From contig JAAXZP010000273.1 of assembly GCA_012719815.1 (NCBI GenBank), positions 1 to 13,246 on the forward strand: a DNA stretch of 13,246 nucleotides, read 5' to 3'. The notes under the pieces are model-generated. The model searched no databases, had not been told where the DNA came from, and was given only the letters and a program-made list of their open reading frames with translations. This DNA comes from Christensenellaceae bacterium (GTDB taxonomy: Bacteria > Bacillota > Clostridia > Christensenellales > SZUA-584). The translations under genes and the position numbers were made by a program. How positions within the stretch are numbered: the first letter of the stretch is position 1; every line of letters starts with the position of its first letter. Below are positions 7,052-13,246 of the stretch, piece by piece.

Positions 7052-7082
7052 GGCATATTTTTTACGGCAGGCCGCATAATAA
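7052..7082 (+). promoter_or_regulatory. Possible sigma-E-type promoter of the DUF1540 genes
   Basis: GGCATATT (7052-7059) matches the Bacillus sigma-E -35 consensus GKCATATT exactly. After 15 bases comes CATAATAA (7075-7082), which keeps only the CATA core of the CATACAMT -10. A sigma-A reading (TTGGCA at 7050, CATAAT at 7075, 19-base spacer) is also possible. The predicted start is about 60 bases before the first gene. Confidence 0.35.
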
Positions 7083-7103
7083 ATGCAGGAATCGGCATTA
7101 TTA
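7077..7103 (+). repeat. Imperfect inverted repeat upstream of the DUF1540 genes
   Basis: TAATAAATGC (7077-7086) and GCATTATTA (7095-7103) pair except for one bulged A, around an eight-base centre. It overlaps the candidate -10 and start region, so it could be an operator or a hairpin in the leader. Confidence 0.35.
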
Positions 7104-7146
7104 ATCTTTAATTGCAGGGTTCCAAAACTATGGATAGGAGCCAGCC

Positions 7147-7326
7147 ATGCTTTTGATCAATTCGTCGTCGCAGACCATACGCTGTTCGGTAACGGCCTGC
7201 ATCTATAATGAACGCGGTCAGATGTGCCGGCTAAGCAGCATACAGGTGGCGGGCGCGGCCGGCACACCGCAGCAAAGCTATTGCGCCAGCTTCAAAAGAA
7301 GGGACGATGTGGCATGCCCGGTCTGA
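7147..7326 (+). CDS. Small Cys-rich DUF1540 protein
   Basis: A 59-codon gene beginning with ATG six bases after AGGAG (7136-7140). The protein carries one DUF1540 domain: Cys13-x4-Cys18, IYN, Cys27, a short variable segment and Cys46 in the YCASF closing motif. This Cx4C-YN-C-C layout is the family's defining pattern and suggests a small metal-binding fold, but no function is established for the family to my knowledge. The gene overlaps the next DUF1540 gene by 13 bases in another frame. It is divergent from rho. Its size makes it easy to miss in automatic annotation. Confidence 0.82.
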   Translation: MLLINSSSQTIRCSVTACIYNERGQMCRLSSIQVAGAAGTPQQSYCASFKRRDDVACPV

Positions 7327-7640
7327 AATGCCGTGCCGGAGACTGCGCCTACAACATGAAACAGTTTTGCAGCGCCCGCGCCATACGCGTCGGCCGCAAC
7401 CCTAGCGCCGCCTATTGCGATACCTATACCCAAAACAGCCCGGCAGCTACGGCAGCGCGGCATCGCCTTCTGGACGAGCTGAACACCGAGTTCGGCGCAG
7501 ATATCGGTTCGCCCAAAATCACCTGCACAGCGTCCGAATGCACTTATAACAAAGCGTTCCGCTGCCATGCGGGCCGGGTGGAAATCGACGACGCCCAGAA
7601 CTCAGTGCTGGCCAGCTGCCTCACCTACCGGCCGAAATAA
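7314..7640 (+). CDS. Protein with two DUF1540 domains
   Basis: A 108-residue protein with two DUF1540 repeats. The first is Cys6-x4-Cys11-AYN, Cys19, Cys35 in YCDTY. The second is Cys71-x4-Cys76-TYN, Cys84, Cys102 in SCLTY. They are joined by a helix-prone linker (about 42-66). The ATG at 7314 is chosen because homology to the domain begins right there and GAAGGG lies about ten bases upstream; an in-frame GTG at 7224 would add 30 residues of unrelated sequence that overlaps the preceding gene. Overlap with that gene suggests coupled translation, so three Cys4 domains are made from one transcript. A predicted metal-binding role is inference from the cysteines. The function is unknown. Confidence 0.8.
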   Translation: MPGLKCRAGDCAYNMKQFCSARAIRVGRNPSAAYCDTYTQNSPAATAARHRLLDELNTEFGADIGSPKITCTASECTYNKAFRCHAGRVEIDDAQNSVLASCLTYRPK

Positions 7641-7656
7641 CAATCGCTCCAAAAGA

Positions 7657-7683
7657 AGAACCACAGCCTGATGCTGTGGTTCT
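7657..7683. terminator. Strong hairpin after the DUF1540 genes, terminator-like
   Basis: A perfect 11-bp stem, AGAACCACAGC (7657-7667) with GCTGTGGTTCT (7673-7683), has a five-base loop. On the plus strand it lies 17 bases after the stop codon but is followed by a C-rich rather than a T-rich sequence. On the minus strand it is followed by TCTTTT, so it may work better for leftward transcripts or in both directions. Confidence 0.6.
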
Positions 7684-7719
7684 CCTCCGCCTTTTCGGAC
7701 AAATTCTTCACAGGGACGA

Positions 7720-7879
7720 GGCATGGGCCCAGGCGGGCTGGCATGCCGTTTCTGGTGTCTGCCCTGGTGCGATTGGTGGTGTGAATCACCGGTCCCGAAG
7801 GCCCGGCTGTGAGTGTGAATGGTGGCACGAATGTTGCTGCAGTACCCTCCCCGGAATATATGACCCTTATTCAGGGTTA
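7720..7879. other. Hairpin-rich gene-free stretch, possible structured RNA
   Basis: The 418 bases between the DUF1540 and araD genes (7641-8058) hold no credible coding sequence. This core has three strong hairpins. GGCATG/CATGCC (7720-7725, 7742-7747) encloses GCCC/GGGC (7727-7730, 7735-7738). CCGGTCC/GGCCCGG (7789-7795, 7800-7806) has one mismatch and on the minus strand closes a C(UUCG)G tetraloop. TGACCCT/AGGGTTA (7861-7867, 7873-7879) is followed by a T tract at 7885-7890 on the plus strand. The octamer GTGTGAAT occurs twice (7780, 7813). I do not recognise a known family, see no convincing promoter on either strand, and the strand is undecided. Confidence 0.3.
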
Positions 7880-7993
7880 GGCGCTTTTTTACTGACGGTT
7901 TGCCTCTGGTAGAGCACCATCATCTTCCGTTATAAAATACCACCGTTGCGCTGTGCTGAAACAGGCGCTGCCAAACCCACCCCCTTTTTTCAT

Positions 7994-8045
7994 AAAATAA
8001 AACAGCGCCCCTTACGCCGCTCATGCGGTAGCTCAAGGGACGCTG
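7994..8045 (-). terminator. Strong intrinsic terminator of the sugar operon
   Basis: Reading leftward, CAGCGTCCCTT (8045-8035) pairs with AAGGGGCGCTG (8013-8003) through ten Watson-Crick pairs and one G-U. An inner CCGC/GCGG hairpin lies in its loop. A T-rich tail (TTTTATTTTA) follows. It starts 14 bases after the araD stop. Confidence 0.88.
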
Positions 8046-8058
8046 CGCTGCCAATATT

Positions 8059-8751
8059 TTATTTCTGGCCGTAATACGCGTTTGCGCCATGCTTGCGCAG
8101 AAAATGCCGGTCCAGCAAGGCCTGCTGACAATCGGCTTCGGGGTTAAGCGCTGTCGTGATATATGCCATCTCCGCGGCGTATTCCATGACCACTGCATTC
8201 TCCACCGCCTTTGCGCAACTGACGCCCCAGCTGAACGGACCGTGGTTGGCAACGATCACCGCACCTACCTGCAGCGGGTCAATGCCGCGCCCCACAAACG
8301 TTTCCACGATCACGCGGCCTGTTTCCTTTTCGTACGCGCCCTGTATCTCCGCGTCCGTCATCCGGCGGGTGCAGGGAATCGCGCCATAGAAGTTGTCCGC
8401 GTGCGTGGTGCCCAGCACCGGTATGTCCCGGTTCGCCTGTGCCCAGCTCGTCGCCCATTTTGAATGCGTGTGTACCACCGCTTTGATACCCTTAAACGCG
8501 CGGTACAGCTCGATATGCGTCGGCGTATCGGACGAAGGCGCGAGCGAACCTTCCACCCGCCTGCCCTCCAAATCCACCACGACCATATCCTCAGCCTTCA
8601 TGGCATCATACGGTACCCCGCTGGGCTTGATGACCAGCAGGCCCGTGTCTTCGTCATACGCGGAAACGTTGCCCCATGTCATAAGTACCAGCCCGTATCT
8701 CACCAGGTCCAGGTTGGCCTCAAATACCTCCTGTTTTAACTTCTCCAGCAT
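8059..8751 (-). CDS. araD: L-ribulose-5-phosphate 4-epimerase
   Basis: A 230-residue class II aldolase/adducin-fold epimerase that converts L-ribulose 5-phosphate to D-xylulose 5-phosphate. Length matches E. coli AraD (231). Zinc ligands and catalytic residues align with the known enzyme: Asp75, His94 and His96 (VVHTHS), Asp119 (THADNFYG), His170 (ANHGPFSWG) and Tyr227 in the C-terminal NAYYGQK. The phosphate-binding GNVS (27-30) and KPSG (42-45) are also present. GGGAGG lies about seven bases before the ATG. It is the last gene of the operon, 42 bases after the kinase, and is followed at once by a strong terminator. A homologue such as UlaF or SgbE acts on the same substrate in ascorbate or xylulose pathways, so the sugar fed in is inferred from the neighbouring kinase. 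Confidence 0.93.
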   Translation of the reverse strand: MLEKLKQEVFEANLDLVRYGLVLMTWGNVSAYDEDTGLLVIKPSGVPYDAMKAEDMVVVDLEGRRVEGSLAPSSDTPTHIELYRAFKGIKAVVHTHSKWATSWAQANRDIPVLGTTHADNFYGAIPCTRRMTDAEIQGAYEKETGRVIVETFVGRGIDPLQVGAVIVANHGPFSWGVSCAKAVENAVVMEYAAEMAYITTALNPEADCQQALLDRHFLRKHGANAYYGQK

Positions 8752-8793
8752 GCATCTGCCTCCCGAATGTCGATACGAAACGGAATCGGGCAG

Positions 8794-10401
8794 TCAGGCT
8801 TTGAACGCCTCCACAGCAGCCCGTTCGGCAGCCATCGCGGCCTGGTATCTTTGTATAAAGGCGTCGAATCCCGCGCTGTCTGCGGCATCCGGTTCCACCA
8901 CTGTGCCCGTCGCCTCCGCGAATACGTACCTGTCCAGATAGTCGGCCAGCGTTTCACCTTGCGCTTTGCGCATATAGGCCGCGAGCACCGCCATGCCCCA
9001 GGGCCCGCCTTCGCCGGCTGTCGCCATCACGCTGATCGGCGCGCCCATCGCCGCCGCCATGATGCGCTGGCCTACTCCCGGCACCTTGAAGAACCCGCCG
9101 TGGCCGGTGATGGAATCCAGCGCAACGTGCTCTTTTTCCAGCAGTATCTGCATGCCGATCCGAAGCGTCGCGCAGGCGGCGTAAAGCTGCGTCCGCATGA
9201 AATTGGCAAGGCTCAGCGCCGCGTTCGGCAGGCGCACAAACAGTGGCCGTCCCTCGGAAAAGCCCGTCATGTGCTCACCGGAAATGTAGTTGTACGACAC
9301 AAGGCCGCCGCAGTCCGCGTCCCCCTGAAGCGCAATGTTCAGGAGCTTGCTGTACAGCGCGTCCGCATCAAACGTCGCGCCCAGCAGGCTGGCCGCTTCG
9401 CCGAAGAGCTTCACCCATGCGTCCAGGTCGCCGGTGCAGTTGTTGCAGTGCACCATCGCCACCGCATCACCCGCCGGCGTGGTCACCATGTCGATCTCCG
9501 GATACACCCTGGACAGCGGCTTTTCCAGCACCACCATCGCAAACAGACTGGTGCCCGCGCTCACATTGCCCGTGCGCGGCCGCACGCCGTTGGTGGCCAC
9601 CATGCCGGTGCCCGCGTCGCCTTCCGGCGGGCACATCGGTATGCCGGCGCTCAGCGTGCCGGTGGGATCCAGCCGCCGCGCACCTTCCTCGGTGAGTTCT
9701 CCTGCCTCGGCGCCGGCCGGCAATATCCTGGGCAGTATTTCAGCCAGCTTCCACGGCATCCGCCTCTTCGCGGCCAGCTCGTCAAACCGCGCCACCATGC
9801 GGCTGTGGTATTCGCGGGTGGCATCGTCAATCGGGAACATGCCGGACGCGTCGCCGATGCCCAGCACCTTTTGCCCCGTGAGCTGCCAGTGGATATAGCC
9901 CGAAAGCGTGGTAAGATACCGGATACGTGAGACGTGCTCCTCGCCGTTCAGCATGGACTGATACAGATGCGCGATGCTCCAGCGCTGCGGAATGTTGAAC
10001 CCAAACAGCGCCGTCAGCTGCTCCGCCGCCTCGCCCGTAATGGTGTTGCGCCAGGTACGGAACGGCGCCAGCAGCGTACCCTCTTCGTCAAACGCCATAT
10101 ATCCGTGCATCATGGCCGAGATGCCGATCGCGCCCACCGTCTTTAACGGCACGCCGTACTGGCTGCGCACATTCTCGGCCAGACTGGCGTAACAGCCGCG
10201 CAAGCCTGTCCAGATGTCGTCCAGCGTATATGTCCATATGCCGTTCTCCAGCCGGTTCTCCCAGGTATGTCCGCCCACTGCGAGAGGCCGGTGTTCGCTG
10301 TCAATCAGCACAGCCTTGATGCGCGTGGAGCCCAGCTCAATTCCAAGATACGTTTCTCCGCTTTCTATCGCGGAAAGCGCTTTTTCCTTGCTTATCTCCA
10401 T
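8794..10401 (-). CDS. FGGY-family carbohydrate kinase, probable L-ribulokinase (AraK-like)
   Basis: A 535-residue FGGY sugar kinase. Phosphate-binding motif 1 is GIELGSTRIKAVLID (20-34). The substrate region has MMHGYMAFD (97-105), and GIGDASGMFPID lies at 181-192. The likely catalytic base is Asp262 in PPEGDAGTGM, motif 2 is TGNVSAGTSLFA (277-288), and an adenosine-type motif GHGGFFKVPGVGQR lies at 433-446. The sequence resembles the clostridial kinases that replace AraB next to araD. The predicted reaction is therefore ATP-dependent phosphorylation of L-ribulose to L-ribulose 5-phosphate, handed to the AraD encoded 42 bases downstream. The ATG at 10401 is chosen because GGAGGG lies just upstream; an upstream in-frame start would precede that site. 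Family is certain. Substrate is inferred, with xylulose or another ketopentose possible. Confidence 0.86.
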   Translation of the reverse strand: MEISKEKALSAIESGETYLGIELGSTRIKAVLIDSEHRPLAVGGHTWENRLENGIWTYTLDDIWTGLRGCYASLAENVRSQYGVPLKTVGAIGISAMMHGYMAFDEEGTLLAPFRTWRNTITGEAAEQLTALFGFNIPQRWSIAHLYQSMLNGEEHVSRIRYLTTLSGYIHWQLTGQKVLGIGDASGMFPIDDATREYHSRMVARFDELAAKRRMPWKLAEILPRILPAGAEAGELTEEGARRLDPTGTLSAGIPMCPPEGDAGTGMVATNGVRPRTGNVSAGTSLFAMVVLEKPLSRVYPEIDMVTTPAGDAVAMVHCNNCTGDLDAWVKLFGEAASLLGATFDADALYSKLLNIALQGDADCGGLVSYNYISGEHMTGFSEGRPLFVRLPNAALSLANFMRTQLYAACATLRIGMQILLEKEHVALDSITGHGGFFKVPGVGQRIMAAAMGAPISVMATAGEGGPWGMAVLAAYMRKAQGETLADYLDRYVFAEATGTVVEPDAADSAGFDAFIQRYQAAMAAERAAVEAFKA

Positions 10402-10482
10402 ATTTCCCTCCGAATCACATATCTTTTCCCGGTCTTGCCGTTTTTGGCTCAACACAAGCCTGCTTTCCTAATACTCAAAAAA

Positions 10483-11409
10483 TTACGCGCCCTGCCCAAT
10501 CTGTTGGTGTACTATCTTATCCCTTAAATCGGTGTTCATCAGATAGTTTGCGATGTAGTTGCGGCAGGCGCGGTATACGCAATCCTGCGCGTAAGCGATA
10601 TCGCCCGGCTTTTCTTCAAGCGCAAACTCATATGTCTGCCGCAATTCCGTACCCACATTGATCTTCGCAACGCCTGCAACGATCGCGTCCAAGATATACT
10701 GGCGCTGGATGCCTGACCCGCCATGCAATACCAGCGGTATGCCTGTTGCGCGGTATAACGCCGCAATGTGCTCGATATCCAGTCTCGCCTCCGGCTTCTT
10801 CTGATTGCGGACCGCCTCTGCCACCGCGCCATGGATGTTGCCTGCTGCCACCGACAGCCAGTCGCAGCAGCTTTCAGCTGCAAATTTTGCCGCTTCCTCC
10901 ACATCCGTAAATCCCATCTTGGACGCAAATATCTCTTCATACGGCGGCAGTTGCCTGTTTTCATGCCCCATCACAGCCCCCAGTTCCGCTTCACACGGGA
11001 TATTGGCCTCATGCGCAATAGCCACTGCTTCTGCTGTGACACGAATATTTTCGTCCAGGCTTAACCGCGATCCGTCAATCATGACCGACTGATAACCTGC
11101 ATTGACAGCCCGCTTCAAATATGACACATAGTCCACCCGCTGATAATCCTCGTCCCCTGCCGGAATGTGGTCAAGATGCAGCAGCGTATGCTTATCATCC
11201 TGATATTTATGGTATTCCTCCGCCACGCGCTCCAGCGATTGGGCGCTCATCTTCTCCCATTCAACGCGCGCCACCTGCACCATAGCCACACTGTTTTCAT
11301 CCGCGATAGCCTTTATGATAGGACGCACCATCGGTATGTGAGGAATATTGAATGCAGGAATGCATTTTCCTGCTGCTCGGGCCTTCAAAACGACGTCTTG
11401 TGCTTTCAT
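10483..11409 (-). CDS. Class II (zinc) ketose-bisphosphate aldolase family protein
   Basis: A 308-residue class II aldolase of the FbaA/GatY/KbaY group, which cleaves ketose phosphates to dihydroxyacetone phosphate and an aldehyde. Catalytic Asp80 and zinc ligand His81 are in HLDHIPAGDE. The other metal ligands are His193 in GNIHGAV and His229 in VLHGGSGI, with KINVGTELR (249-257) and SVMIDGS (108-114) in the phosphate-binding part. Glu140/Glu142 lie in CEAELGAV. It is somewhat longer than GatY-type enzymes because of a segment around 150-180. AGGAG lies seven bases before the ATG. It is the first gene of the operon, 81 bases ahead of the FGGY kinase. The substrate is unknown: fructose or tagatose bisphosphate, or a pentulose phosphate given the neighbours. 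I see no convincing promoter in the 104 bases upstream. Confidence 0.9.
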   Translation of the reverse strand: MKAQDVVLKARAAGKCIPAFNIPHIPMVRPIIKAIADENSVAMVQVARVEWEKMSAQSLERVAEEYHKYQDDKHTLLHLDHIPAGDEDYQRVDYVSYLKRAVNAGYQSVMIDGSRLSLDENIRVTAEAVAIAHEANIPCEAELGAVMGHENRQLPPYEEIFASKMGFTDVEEAAKFAAESCCDWLSVAAGNIHGAVAEAVRNQKKPEARLDIEHIAALYRATGIPLVLHGGSGIQRQYILDAIVAGVAKINVGTELRQTYEFALEEKPGDIAYAQDCVYRACRNYIANYLMNTDLRDKIVHQQIGQGA

Positions 11410-11513
11410 TCCTTGCTCCTGCGTTATAAAAATGTGATGGCAGGGATTCAGTATTTTTTTCGGGGCATCGCACTCCTCTTACCGCCGCCCTGCCCGCCAT
11501 AATAACCCCTTTT

Positions 11514-11720
11514 TTACCAGCTGCGCCCCGCGCCGCCGCCGCCAAAGCCGCCGCCCGCGAAACCACCGCCGCCGCCAAAGCCGCCGCCGCTGTATCCGCC
11601 GCCGCCGCCAAAACTGCCTGACTTAGGCTGCGGCCTGGCGGTCATCGCCGACTGGAAGCCGTTCATATTCCGCGTCATCAGCGAGGTGAACACAATCGTA
11701 TTGAACGCCGGCGACCCGTA
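11514..11720 (-). pseudogene. Detached C-terminal Gly-rich tail of the DUF2207 protein
   Basis: Immediately after the TAG that ends the DUF2207 reading frame, the same frame stays open for 68 codons to a TAA at 11516-11514. The peptide begins YGSPAFNTIVFTSLMTRNM, goes on through FQSAMTARP and ends in a run of GGG(F/Y)SGGGFGGG repeats closed by GRSW. DUF2207 proteins normally finish with exactly this kind of segment, an aromatic/Ser/Thr stretch and then a Gly-rich end closed by SW. This is therefore the missing end of the upstream gene, not an independent gene. It has no start codon with a ribosome binding site. Confidence 0.75.
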
Positions 11721-13246
11721 CTAGCCGTGATACCACCTGGGCGGCTGGATGCCGATATTCTCGAATTTCTTCGCCCATTTGTCCGGCACGCCCAGCACGT
11801 AGGCATAGGGCAGCACGTTGTAGAAATAGGACGGGTTCTGCTCCACCAGCACAAGTATCCGGTCCTTTTCCGCCTTGTCGATAAAATTCTTAAAGCCCAG
11901 CAGGCGGCCGTACCAGCTGTTGCCCTTCTCCGTGCGCTTGCGCATGACCGCGGTCAGCCCCAGCAGCACCAGAGTGGCCGCCGCCGATACCAACGCCGAT
12001 ATCTTCTCCGGCATGAGCACGATATACAGTACAACCGCTACCGCCAGCAGCACAATCGACGCAATCAGCCTGCCCGTCCTGCTGCCCGGCTTGGTGGAAC
12101 GCCATCTCTCCAGCAGCCTCACCAGCATAAATACGGGTATGGCGATCAGCGCTGCGGCAATGCCCGCCACAATAACCGCCCAAACCAACCCCGAATCCAC
12201 ATATTGGGCACGAAACACGTTCACGACGATGGGCAGCATGGTAATGACGCTCATCCAGCCGCGCGCCGTCTTGGATGCCCTGGTGAACACGCGCCGTTCG
12301 CCTGATCCCTCGAAATAGTTGGCCACCGCCGCCCTGGTCGCTTCCATCGTGGTATAGAAGGAGTATTTCAGCGAATCCAGAGTCACGGTGTCGCCCAGGC
12401 TGAACATCTTGTTAAACATCGCCTTCTCGTAGCCCTTCATGCCCTCCGGTTCGCGCTTTTTGACAAAGCTGAACTTATTTTTATCCTCCTGCACGATGTC
12501 CATATAGCCCTTGTCCGCCCAGTAGAGAATCAGCGACACCACGTCCTTGTTGTCCACGCAGCCGTCGATGACATAGCCGGCCTCCGCGGGCGTCATGCCC
12601 TCGGGCGGGTAGAACTCCACCGTGGGGTATACCTCGCTGTCGCGGCCCAGCGTCAGCCACAGTATCAGCGCCCGCAGCACGCACGCGCCGCTAATCGCAT
12701 AGGAGAAAGCGCGCCACACCGCCTCCGGGTCTGCCACTCCCACGAAGTAGCCTTCCGGCAGCCATATCTGCACAGTCAGGAATTCTCCTCCTTTAATGGG
12801 CCGCGTGGTGCGCCCGGTGATGGTGTTGCCCTGCTTGCTCCATTCCACACCGTCGGGCGAGCCGGATTCGTACTCTCCCAGATAGCAATACACGTTCTCC
12901 GCATCAAAATCCTTGGGCATTTCGATGGTAAAGCTCGCGTTTTCTATGGTATTGCCGTAACTGCACATAATCACATTGCGGTAAAATTCGTCAAACGCGT
13001 CCTCGCCGCTTTTGCCCAGATTGCACGTATAAGTGATCACATACGTCTGCTCGCCGGACACCAGCTTGTCTTCGCTGCCGATGCGCGCCACCAGAAAACT
13101 TCTTCCATCGTCGCTTTCCCGGGACAGCGAAAACTCATATCCTTGCACGTTAAAGTCCTCTACCCTGTAATTGAACCGGGTCGAATAGACTTTGCCGCCG
13201 TATTCGCGCCACGCCGTTCCCCTGTCCATCACGTAATAATAGAAGC
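11721..13246 (-). CDS. DUF2207 family membrane protein, 5' end cut by window, premature TAG
   Basis: The frame is open from the window edge (507 sense codons) to a TAG at 11723-11721, so the true N-terminus and signal peptide lie outside. The visible part has the extracellular beta-rich DUF2207 domain (to about the PEGYFVG segment), then a membrane helix. Next comes the conserved cytoplasmic segment GRDSEVYPTVEFYPPEGMTPAEAGYVIDG, a winged-helix-like stretch (DVVSLILYWADKGY) and four more hydrophobic segments. The end is PYAYVLGVPDKWAKKF and PPRWYHG. The function of DUF2207 proteins is not known; they are predicted surface membrane proteins. The TAG cuts off the usual Gly-rich tail, which is still present in frame downstream, so the gene is either freshly damaged, read through, or wrong at one base. 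No terminator separates it clearly from the aldolase gene. Confidence 0.85.
   Translation of the reverse strand, partial: FYYYVMDRGTAWREYGGKVYSTRFNYRVEDFNVQGYEFSLSRESDDGRSFLVARIGSEDKLVSGEQTYVITYTCNLGKSGEDAFDEFYRNVIMCSYGNTIENASFTIEMPKDFDAENVYCYLGEYESGSPDGVEWSKQGNTITGRTTRPIKGGEFLTVQIWLPEGYFVGVADPEAVWRAFSYAISGACVLRALILWLTLGRDSEVYPTVEFYPPEGMTPAEAGYVIDGCVDNKDVVSLILYWADKGYMDIVQEDKNKFSFVKKREPEGMKGYEKAMFNKMFSLGDTVTLDSLKYSFYTTMEATRAAVANYFEGSGERRVFTRASKTARGWMSVITMLPIVVNVFRAQYVDSGLVWAVIVAGIAAALIAIPVFMLVRLLERWRSTKPGSRTGRLIASIVLLAVAVVLYIVLMPEKISALVSAAATLVLLGLTAVMRKRTEKGNSWYGRLLGFKNFIDKAEKDRILVLVEQNPSYFYNVLPYAYVLGVPDKWAKKFENIGIQPPRWYHG

Noticed and set aside
7727..7736. ZTP riboswitch, suggested by CCGCCTGGGC on the minus strand
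   Set aside because: The second conserved half (ACUGGCG with its downstream stem) is missing, and the match lies in a local GCCC/GGGC hairpin that explains it.
7769..7815. Cobalamin riboswitch, suggested by GGTGTGAATC followed by GGCTGTGAG
   Set aside because: The spacing between these blocks is wrong, there is no AATAGGGAA block upstream and no B12 box, and no coding gene follows on that strand.
11518..11620. GCCGCC-rich stretch as a satellite or tandem repeat
   Set aside because: It is the glycine codon run of the DUF2207 tail on the minus strand, interrupted by Phe, Tyr, Ser and Ala codons.
11721..11723. TAG recoded as an amino acid such as pyrrolysine in the DUF2207 gene
   Set aside because: TAG ends at least four other genes here (FHA, carD, yacL and yigZ), some immediately followed by a terminator or the next start. 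It is an ordinary stop codon in this genome.

Overview
The window looks like chromosomal DNA from an uncultured low-to-mid-GC Bacillota, most likely class Clostridia. The evidence is gene content: CarD next to a YacL-type PIN/TRAM membrane protein, SpoVG, a Gram-positive FHA-FtsW cell-wall pair, small Cys-rich DUF1540 proteins, and the clostridial FGGY-kinase/AraD pair. Start regions carry strong AGGAGG-type ribosome binding sites, and the promoters are close to the Bacillus consensus. I see no insertion sequence, integrase, phage gene, CRISPR array, tRNA or rRNA. Most of the window is ordinary housekeeping DNA, with a few local oddities.

Left part (1-3197). A leftward FHA-domain protein abuts the start of an FtsW/RodA/SpoVE protein that runs off the edge. 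A divergent consensus promoter drives carD, whose intrinsic terminator begins inside the coding sequence. The yacL-like gene follows with its own extended -10 promoter. Convergent to it is spoVG, preceded by a good match to a sigma-H promoter.

Middle (3198-7640). tyrS and a YigZ/IMPACT gene overlap by ATGA and end at a clean terminator. Convergent to them is rho, read from a TTG start, with a near-perfect promoter and a leader of about 120 nt. Divergent from rho are two overlapping small genes that together encode three DUF1540 Cys-rich domains, one gene being only 59 codons long. A sigma-E-like promoter candidate lies upstream of them.

Right part (7641-13246). A 418-bp gene-free, hairpin-rich stretch lies between two terminator-like hairpins and may hold a structured RNA. 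Next comes a leftward sugar operon of class II ketose-bisphosphate aldolase, FGGY kinase (probable ribulokinase) and L-ribulose-5-phosphate 4-epimerase, ending in a strong terminator. Upstream of it is a DUF2207 membrane protein, cut by the window edge and interrupted near its 3' end by an in-frame TAG. Its expected Gly-rich C-terminal tail follows in the same frame for 68 more codons.

The observation most worth checking is the amber codon in the DUF2207 gene. After it come the DUF1540 pair and the hairpin-rich intergenic stretch. I did not find a convincing new multi-gene system.
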